Assembly: GCA_938091475.1 (NCBI GenBank)
Contig: CALLJI010000118.1
Span: 1-7,071, forward strand
Source of the DNA: an uncultured Caldimicrobium sp.
GTDB lineage: Bacteria; Desulfobacterota; Thermodesulfobacteria; Thermodesulfobacteriales; Thermodesulfobacteriaceae
Length of the DNA stretch: 7,071 nt
Direction: 5' to 3'
Shown here: piece after piece, positions 1 through 4,428 of the stretch
Layout: every line of letters begins with the position of its first letter
Position numbering within the stretch: the first letter of the stretch is position 1
Program-made: the position numbers and the translations under genes
The notes under the pieces: generated by a model
Databases searched by the model: none
What the model was told of the DNA's origin: nothing
What the model saw: only the letters and a program-made list of their open reading frames with translations

Positions 1-21
1 AGCAGTGCCCCTACAAATTTT

Positions 22-43
22 GGGGAAATTCTTAAATTGCCCC
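22..43. repeat. Imperfect palindrome, GGGG...CCCC
   Basis: GGGG (22-25) pairs with CCCC (40-43). After one A/G mismatch, AATT (27-30) pairs with AATT (35-38) around a 4-nt loop, giving 8 of 9 pairs. It is followed by CTCCTACAA, a slightly altered form of the CTACAA edge seen in the other elements, so it looks like a decayed copy of a GGGGCAATT...AATTGCCCC palindrome. Confidence 0.55.
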
Positions 44-64
44 TCCTACAATAACTAATGGTAG

Positions 65-84
65 CCGCAGGCTTTAGCCTGCGG
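65..84. repeat. Perfect palindrome CCGCAGGCT/AGCCTGCGG
   Basis: Two 9-base arms (65-73 and 76-84) are perfect reverse complements separated by two T bases, forming a very stable GC-rich hairpin in AT-rich surroundings. It is preceded by GGTAG (60-64). It has no T-tract on the plus side (GAAAAAC follows), and on the minus side it is followed by CTACCATTAG, so it does not look like an intrinsic terminator. A REP-type element is the better reading. Confidence 0.65.
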
Positions 85-98
85 GAAAAACTTGTAGT

Positions 99-116
99 GG
101 CAAATCACGATTTGCC
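99..116. repeat. Perfect palindrome GGCAAATC/GATTTGCC
   Basis: Eight-base perfect arms (99-106 and 109-116) flank a 2-nt AC spacer. It follows TTGTAGT (92-98), which resembles the TGTAG edge of the neighbouring palindromes. It is spaced about 14 bp from the palindrome before it, suggesting a tandem or composite array. No function can be assigned from sequence alone. Confidence 0.6.
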
Positions 117-133
117 CAAGAATTCAAATAATT

Positions 134-186
134 TAGGGGCAGTCCTTGCAGCTGCCCGATTAGGGCACGGCGGTGCGGAGCCCCTA
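134..186. repeat. Compound REP-like element with cloverleaf-type folding
   Basis: The outer arms TAGGGGC (134-140) and GCCCCTA (180-186) are perfect 7-base complements. Inside are two further hairpins. GGGCAG (137-142) pairs with CTGCCC (152-157), competing with part of the outer stem, and GCAC (165-168) pairs with GTGC (173-176) around a 4-nt loop. The whole could fold as a three-way junction. This layout, a TAGGGG edge with two inner hairpins and a CCCCTAC edge, is the most complete element of the cluster and is probably a dispersed genomic repeat. The pairing is read directly; dispersal is inferred. Confidence 0.65.
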
Positions 187-224
187 CAAAAAATCTGGGG
201 CAGGGCAGATTACCCTTCACTTTA

Positions 225-260
225 TTTGACATTTCAAAATAGCAATTAAAGGTGACATTT
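225..260. mobile_element. Possible insertion-sequence end remnant (weak)
   Basis: TGACATTT occurs twice as a direct repeat, at 227-234 and 253-260, 26 bp apart, in an AT-rich stretch just outside the palindrome cluster. Paired direct repeats of the GTGACA/TGACATTT type are found inside the ends of some IS21-like insertion sequences. No transposase gene, target duplication or second end is visible, so this could be a solitary remnant or chance. Confidence 0.2.
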
Positions 261-285
261 AACCACAGGACTTGGTATAAATGAT

Positions 286-876
286 CTATTCCTTAGAGAG
301 CTTGTAAACATACCATATTCTTTGAAGAGCAGTTAAATGGGTAAGAAAAGCCAAAAGGGTTAAGGCTATAAAAATAGTCTCTAAAATCAATGAGAGGATG
401 ATGAGAGTAATTCTCTCAAAGCGTGTAAACCATCCTATTTTGCAGGAAAGACCAATCGCCTCTGCCCTTGCTCTGGTATAGCTAACCATTAAAGAACCTG
501 TGATACCTAAAAAGGAAATTACTATTCCTGCTATTGAGCCTTTAAGGATAAAATAATAGGTGAAGGCTAAAAAGAGGAAAATCTCACCATATCTGTCCAT
601 AGTAGAATCAAGGAAAGCCCCAAATTTGGTGACTTTATTCCCGGTTCTTGCAAGAAGACCATCAATGGCGTCAAGAGGAGCAAAAACTAATAAAATAAGC
701 CCTGCCATCAAAAACTTTCCCTGAGCAATAAAGAGGGCACTTATTAAAAAACCTGCCAAACAAAGTAGGGTGATCACATTGGGGTGAATATTAAACTGCA
801 TAAGTATTCTTACTATAGGAAGAAGCATAGGCTCAGTTGATAATTTAATCTTTTCAGAAATACTAGCTTTACTCAT
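286..876 (-). CDS. CDP-alcohol phosphatidyltransferase, possibly inositol-phosphate type
   Basis: This 196-residue integral membrane enzyme should transfer a phosphatidyl (or ether-lipid equivalent) group from a CDP-linked lipid to an alcohol during phospholipid synthesis. The CDP-alcohol transferase signature is complete: D69, D72, G73, A76, R77, then G86, D90 and D94, with the four aspartates expected to bind two divalent metals. Hydrophobic helices fill roughly 33-52, 55-70, 96-112, 115-132, 153-163 and 166-180. The segment SYTRARAEAIG (132-142), the region with R152 and R155, and the C-terminal LTALQR (181-186) resemble phosphatidylinositol-phosphate and archaetidylinositol-phosphate synthases more than PgsA or CDP-choline enzymes. 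This is a by-eye judgement. Its ATG overlaps the end of comM by 8 bp, with AAGGA (880-884) just upstream, so it is probably translationally coupled. The family is secure; the alcohol acceptor is not. Confidence 0.9.
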   Translation of the reverse strand: MSKASISEKIKLSTEPMLLPIVRILMQFNIHPNVITLLCLAGFLISALFIAQGKFLMAGLILLVFAPLDAIDGLLARTGNKVTKFGAFLDSTMDRYGEIFLFLAFTYYFILKGSIAGIVISFLGITGSLMVSYTRARAEAIGLSCKIGWFTRFERITLIILSLILETIFIALTLLAFLTHLTALQRIWYVYKLSKE

Positions 877-2398
877 ATTTCCTTCTCTCTAATACTCTAT
901 ATTGAATGGCCTCTGCAAGATGTTCCTTTTTTATTATGTCACATCCCTCTAAATCTGCAATAGTTCTTGCTACTTTAAGAATTTTATGCACAGCCCTGGC
1001 AGAAAAACCCATCTTCTCAAGCACCTTCTCTAAAAAAATCTCCCCTCCACTCTCCAGGGTACAAAATTTTTTTATTTCCTTAGGCTTAAGATGCGCATTT
1101 AATTTGGTAGTAGTGCCATATCTTCTCTCTTGAATATTTCTCGCTTTTATAATTCTATCTCTTATTTCCTCAGAGGATTCCCCAGCTTGAGCTTTTTCTC
1201 TTAAAATTTCTTTGATTTCAACCGGCGGCACTTCAATGTGAATATCAATTCTATCTATAATAGGCCCTGAGAGTTTACTTTGATATTTTTTTATTTCTTG
1301 ATAAGTGCACTGACAAGCCTTAGTGGGATGTCCTAAATATCCACATTTACAAGGGTTTGCAGCGGCAATTAAAAGAAATTTCGCTGGATAGGTTACAGAA
1401 TAAGAGGCTCTGGTTATGGTGACCTTTCCCTCTTCTAAGGGTTGTCTCAAAGATTCTATCACATCCCTTCTAAACTCTGGAAACTCATCCAAAAAGAGCA
1501 CTCCGTTATGGGCCAAACTGATCTCACCTGGTCTTGGTATATTGCCTCCTCCAATTAGTCCAACATCTGAGATTCCAAAATGGGGATTTCTGAAGGGCCT
1601 CTGAGTAATAAAAGGCCTCTCTGGGGTTAAAAGTCCTGCTATGGAATAAATTTGGGTTGTCTCCAAAGCCTCTTCATAACTAAGGGGAGGAAGAATACTT
1701 GGAAGCCTTTGAGCAAGCATAGTTTTCCCTGCTCCAGGAGGGCCAAGGATGAGTAAATTGTGTCCTCCCGCTCCCGCTATCTCAAAAGCCCTCTTAGCAA
1801 GCGCCTGCCCGGCTACCTCACTGAAATCCCCTAAAGGCTCATCCTCTACTGAAAAATCAAGCTCTGCCTCAGTATAGGGAAGTGCAACTCCAAGTTTAAG
1901 ATAATCCACCACCTCTCTTAAATGCTTAAATCCCAATATTTTTAAATCTCTCACTAAAGAGGCTTCCCTGAGATTGTCATAGGGCAGTATGATTTCTTGT
2001 AAATTAAGCTCCTTTGCCTTGAGCACAAAGGGAAGCACTCCCCGTACTCCCTTTAGACTTCCATCTAAAGACAACTCTCCTATAAAGGCTCTCTTTTCTA
2101 AGGAATTTTTTTCAATGATTTCACTGCTTGCTAAGATGCCAAGAGCTATGGCCAAATCAAAGCCAGAACCCTCTTTCTTTAGATCTGCTGGCGAGAGATT
2201 GATGGTGATTTTTCGCAGGGGAAAATCAAATCCAGAATTTATAAGGGCTGCTCTAATTCTTTCACGACTCTCTTTGATACTGCTATCTGGTAATCCAACA
2301 ATAGATACCCCTGGCAAACCCCGAGCCACATAAACCTCTACCTCAACTGGGACAGCTTCAAAACCAAGAAGGGTAAAAGAAAGAAGTTTACTTAACAT
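869..2398 (-). CDS. comM: ComM/YifB-family AAA+ ATPase (Mg-chelatase-like helicase)
   Basis: This 509-residue protein has the standard length and layout of the ComM/YifB family. ComM in naturally transformable bacteria is a hexameric helicase that drives branch migration during integration of incoming DNA; in other species the role is less clear. The N-terminal domain (about 1-170) has the typical GLPDSSIKESRERIRAAL (35-52) and the NLSPADLKKEGSGFDL region (67-82). The AAA+ core carries Walker A GPPGAGKT (219-226), the RPFRNPHF block (267-274), the GGG..PRPGEISLAHNG stretch (283-299) and Walker B VLFLDE (300-305). Four cysteines (C350, C352, C362, C364) form the family's probable metal site, and IDRIDIH (381-387) precedes the C-terminal Mg-chelatase domain ending near 503. 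The start matches family N-termini (MLSK followed by LLGFEA), but no Shine-Dalgarno is visible and a terminator hairpin sits directly upstream. Confidence 0.95.
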   Translation of the reverse strand: MLSKLLSFTLLGFEAVPVEVEVYVARGLPGVSIVGLPDSSIKESRERIRAALINSGFDFPLRKITINLSPADLKKEGSGFDLAIALGILASSEIIEKNSLEKRAFIGELSLDGSLKGVRGVLPFVLKAKELNLQEIILPYDNLREASLVRDLKILGFKHLREVVDYLKLGVALPYTEAELDFSVEDEPLGDFSEVAGQALAKRAFEIAGAGGHNLLILGPPGAGKTMLAQRLPSILPPLSYEEALETTQIYSIAGLLTPERPFITQRPFRNPHFGISDVGLIGGGNIPRPGEISLAHNGVLFLDEFPEFRRDVIESLRQPLEEGKVTITRASYSVTYPAKFLLIAAANPCKCGYLGHPTKACQCTYQEIKKYQSKLSGPIIDRIDIHIEVPPVEIKEILREKAQAGESSEEIRDRIIKARNIQERRYGTTTKLNAHLKPKEIKKFCTLESGGEIFLEKVLEKMGFSARAVHKILKVARTIADLEGCDIIKKEHLAEAIQYRVLERRKYE

Positions 2399-2402
2399 AA
2401 GT

Positions 2403-2441
2403 AAAAAGAGGGTCTAAAGCTTTACACCCCAGACCCTCTTT
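2403..2441 (-). terminator. Intrinsic terminator after atpE
   Basis: A perfect 11-bp inverted repeat (arms 2405-2415 and 2431-2441) encloses a 15-nt loop. Read on the minus strand, the second arm runs into a TTTTT tract (2407-2403), giving the classic Rho-independent form. It begins about 28 nt after the atpE stop and should end the Fo transcript. The T-tract finishes only 4 nt before the comM ATG, so this sequence is also the comM leader. On the plus strand only TTTG follows, so minus-strand use fits better. Confidence 0.85.
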
Positions 2442-2469
2442 GAGCTTCAAGTCCTATTTAGGCTTGCGC

Positions 2470-2888
<419 letters not shown>

Positions 2889-2914
2889 AGAAGGCTTTGA
2901 CCCCCTGATATCCC

Positions 2915-3661
2915 TTAATGGTGCTCCTCAACTGCTCCTGCAAAATACACTAAACTCAATAACACAAAAATAAAAGTTTGTATAAATGCTACAGCTATAC
3001 CTAAAATCATCACTGGAAGAGGTGCAAAAAATTTCCCACCTAACATAGTCAAAATGCCTAATAGAATTTCCTTTGATAAGAGGTTGCCAAACAAACGAAA
3101 GGAGAGAGAAAGTATTCTTCCCGCATGACTAAAAATCTCTGCTGGTACCATTAGGGGAATTAGCCATGGTATAGGCCCTAAAAAGTCCTTAAAGTAGGAA
3201 AGACCTTTGTATTTTAAACCTAAGTAGTGATAGTAAACAATAGTGATTAGAGTTAATCCCAGGGTCACATTGATATTTGCGGTTGGGGACATAAATCCCG
3301 GAATTAAGCCCAAGAGATTGGAAAAGAGAATATAAAGGGCACAGGTAGTGATTAATGGGAAAACCGTCGGTGAGAGTTTTTCAAATTTGTCATGGGGAAG
3401 GTTGCTCTTTGTAAAATTGTAAATACTCTCTATGGCAAACTCCCAAAGATTTTGAAAAGCGCCTGGTATAAAGTCCCTCTTACTCCTTGCAATTAGGGCT
3501 AAAATGATAATAATGGTAACTACAAAATAACTGTGCACCATATGGGGGGCTAATAATTGAGCTAAAACTCCGTATTTTTCTGCCTCTTCATAGAAATGCC
3601 ATCCCGAGGGCAAACCTAATTTTTCAAGAATAAGACAAAGGAATAAAATAGGATGTTCCAT
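2915..3661 (-). CDS. atpB: F-type ATP synthase subunit a
   Basis: Subunit a is the membrane stator that carries ions to and from the c-ring. The 248-residue protein is of normal length. It starts with the family-typical MEHP, has a hydrophobic helix near 44-58, then more at 102-121, 132-147, 163-175, about 196-208 and 214-243. The essential arginine is R189, inside SLSFRLFGN (185-193), corresponding to Arg210 of E. coli. Q228 in the last helix (IQTFIFVLL) corresponds to the conserved Gln252. The PTANIN segment (126-131) is the usual loop after the GLIPG motif, with Asn where many relatives have Asp. The gene starts 13 nt after the atpI stop, with AAGGAGGTT at optimal spacing, and is followed by atpE. 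Confidence 0.96.
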   Translation of the reverse strand: MEHPILFLCLILEKLGLPSGWHFYEEAEKYGVLAQLLAPHMVHSYFVVTIIIILALIARSKRDFIPGAFQNLWEFAIESIYNFTKSNLPHDKFEKLSPTVFPLITTCALYILFSNLLGLIPGFMSPTANINVTLGLTLITIVYYHYLGLKYKGLSYFKDFLGPIPWLIPLMVPAEIFSHAGRILSLSFRLFGNLLSKEILLGILTMLGGKFFAPLPVMILGIAVAFIQTFIFVLLSLVYFAGAVEEHH

Positions 3662-3666
3662 CTTAC

Positions 3667-3675
3667 AACCTCCTT
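3667..3675 (-). promoter_or_regulatory. Strong RBS of atpB overlapping the atpI stop
   Basis: AAGGAGGTT lies 5 nt before the atpB ATG region (3661) and its first two bases are the last two of the atpI TAA stop (3676-3674). Ribosomes finishing atpI therefore end on the atpB initiation site, which favours translational coupling. The SD is much stronger than those of atpZ and atpI, in line with differing subunit needs. Confidence 0.75.
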
Positions 3676-4096
3676 AAAAACTTTCTCTTCTCTTCAACCA
3701 CATTTTAAGGGTAACTATAAAAATCTGAAAATAAACTAAGGTAAATCCTAAGATTAAAAAAAGGGGTTGCAGAGAGAATTTAGCTATTAGAAAATAGAAA
3801 ATTATACCCAAAGCTAAAAGCCTAAGATAAGTTTTTACGAGAAAATAGGTTCTCTCTTTCTGATAGGGTCTATCTACACAAAGCATTACATTCTGATAAA
3901 CCTTCCATAAAAGCTCCTGCCCCTCTTTTCTGAGGGTGATAAAATTAAGATACGCTAAAAGTGCTCCAGCTAAAAAAGAGAGCACTATTTTCAAATCCTG
4001 AAAGATGATACCTACACCAAGGGCACCCGTAAAACTTATGAGCAACATATAAAGACTCAGTTCCTTAAATAAAGTTTCTTTAGGATTGATTGGCAT
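3674..4096 (-). CDS. atpI: ATP synthase protein I (AtpI), Fo accessory membrane protein
   Basis: This 140-residue protein has four hydrophobic helices (about 13-32, 36-54, 86-105, 110-131) and a basic C-terminus ending KMWLKRRESF, matching the size and topology of ATP synthase subunit I proteins. AtpI homologues have been implicated in c-ring assembly and in Mg2+ handling by the ATP synthase, and they are not part of the finished enzyme. The motif ALLAYLNFITLRK (45-57) and the position between atpZ and atpB support the assignment more than residue identity, since the family is poorly conserved. The ATG overlaps the 3' end of atpZ by 17 nt, with AGG/AGGA-like bases (4097-4104) just upstream. 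The middle section (58-84) is a polar loop with a single cysteine, C73. Confidence 0.82.
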   Translation of the reverse strand: MPINPKETLFKELSLYMLLISFTGALGVGIIFQDLKIVLSFLAGALLAYLNFITLRKEGQELLWKVYQNVMLCVDRPYQKERTYFLVKTYLRLLALGIIFYFLIAKFSLQPLFLILGFTLVYFQIFIVTLKMWLKRRESF

Positions 4097-4343
4097 CCTT
4101 TCCTATGTCCTTTAGTCGCTTTCTACTATAATAAAGGAGGTTTTTTATACCCCCTATAGCACCAAATATAATAAAGAGCGTAGTTATCCAAGGAGAAGTC
4201 TTTCCCTTTAGCAGTTTTTCCTCTATGAGCCATCCTGTAATAGCTCCAGCCAAAATTGATCCTATAACTGCAACTCCTATGGTTAAGCCTTCTCCTAAGG
4301 CTTTTAATAAAAAACCTATAGTGCTCTCTTTTTTCTCTTTCAA
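4080..4343 (-). CDS. atpZ: AtpZ-family Fo accessory protein
   Basis: This 87-residue protein has two membrane helices (about 17-40 and 51-72) joined by a short charged turn, the layout of the AtpZ/ATPase_gene1 family encoded at the head of many atp operons. AtpZ proteins associate with AtpI and are proposed to help Mg2+/Ca2+ transport or Fo assembly. The glycine-rich first helix ending ITGWLIEEKL (35-44), then TSPW (49-52) and GAIGGIKNLLYY (61-72), matches the usual G-W-L-D...SPW...G-G-x-x-N-L pattern, with Glu in place of the common Asp. Translation must start at TTG (4343-4341): an in-frame TAG lies 9 nt upstream and the ORF has no internal Met. AGGA (4351-4348) is 4 nt from it. It is first in a tight atpZ-I-B-E operon. 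Confidence 0.85.
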   Translation of the reverse strand: MKEKKESTIGFLLKALGEGLTIGVAVIGSILAGAITGWLIEEKLLKGKTSPWITTLFIIFGAIGGIKNLLYYSRKRLKDIGKDANQS

Positions 4344-4428
4344 TTTATCCTATTTTAAGCTTTTTATTTACTTTATCAATGGCTATTTACAACCATATCT
4401 CTTTATGTAGGTTTTTTTTGAAAGGTTA
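4344..4428 (-). promoter_or_regulatory. Intergenic region before atpZ with possible promoters
   Basis: This 85-nt AT-rich gap separates the fusion gene from the Fo operon and has no clear terminator. One minus-strand promoter candidate is TTGATA (4379-4374), a 16-bp spacer and TAAAAT (4357-4352), matching consensus at five of six positions in each box. Its start point would fall about 2-3 nt before the atpZ TTG, making the mRNA nearly leaderless and excluding the AGGA. A weaker pair, TTGTAA (4392-4387) and TAAATA (4370-4365), would keep the AGGA in the leader. A weak 6-bp hairpin (4379-4396) has no T-tract. Read-through from upstream is equally possible. Confidence 0.35.

Larger units (their letters stand above)
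1..218. repeat. Cluster of REP-like intergenic palindromes
   Basis: This non-coding stretch is a mosaic of short palindromes. They lie at 22-43, 65-84, 99-116, 134-186 (compound) and 192-211 (arms AATCTG/CAGATT around an 8-nt loop). The block GCCCCTACAA recurs at 7-16 and 180-189, with a near copy (GCCCCTCCTACAA) at 39-51. After the first two copies an A/T-rich stretch leads to GGGG (22-25 and 197-200), so the left and right ends look like copies of the same element edge. GC-rich hairpins edged by TAGGGGC/GCCCCTA are typical of dispersed extragenic palindromes, which in some bacteria are mobilised by RAYT (REP-associated tyrosine) transposases; no such gene is seen here. The repeats lie downstream of the last minus-strand gene, where they could protect the 3' end of the transcript. 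The palindromes are read directly; family membership is inferred. Confidence 0.75.

Noticed and set aside
1..218. CRISPR array
   Set aside because: The repeats are unlike each other, palindromic and irregularly spaced, with no constant repeat-spacer periodicity and no cas genes.
226..231. TTGACA as a plus-strand promoter -35 box
   Set aside because: No acceptable -10 box lies 16-18 bp downstream and no plus-strand gene follows; it is part of a direct repeat.
58..249. A 63-codon plus-strand open frame
   Set aside because: It runs straight through the palindromic repeats, has no SD and no recognisable domain; it is a by-product of GC-rich repeats lacking stops.
906..2333. Plus-strand open frames opposite comM (906-1133, 1416-1604, 1989-2333)
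   Set aside because: They lie antisense to well-conserved comM domains and show no family features; they are shadows of the real gene.
4225..4410. Plus-strand open frame opposite atpZ
   Set aside because: It is antisense to atpZ and its upstream region, with no SD or similarity.
4410..4420. T-run as a terminator for the fusion gene
   Set aside because: The run of T is on the plus strand, so it is an A-run in the transcript, and no GC-rich stem precedes it.
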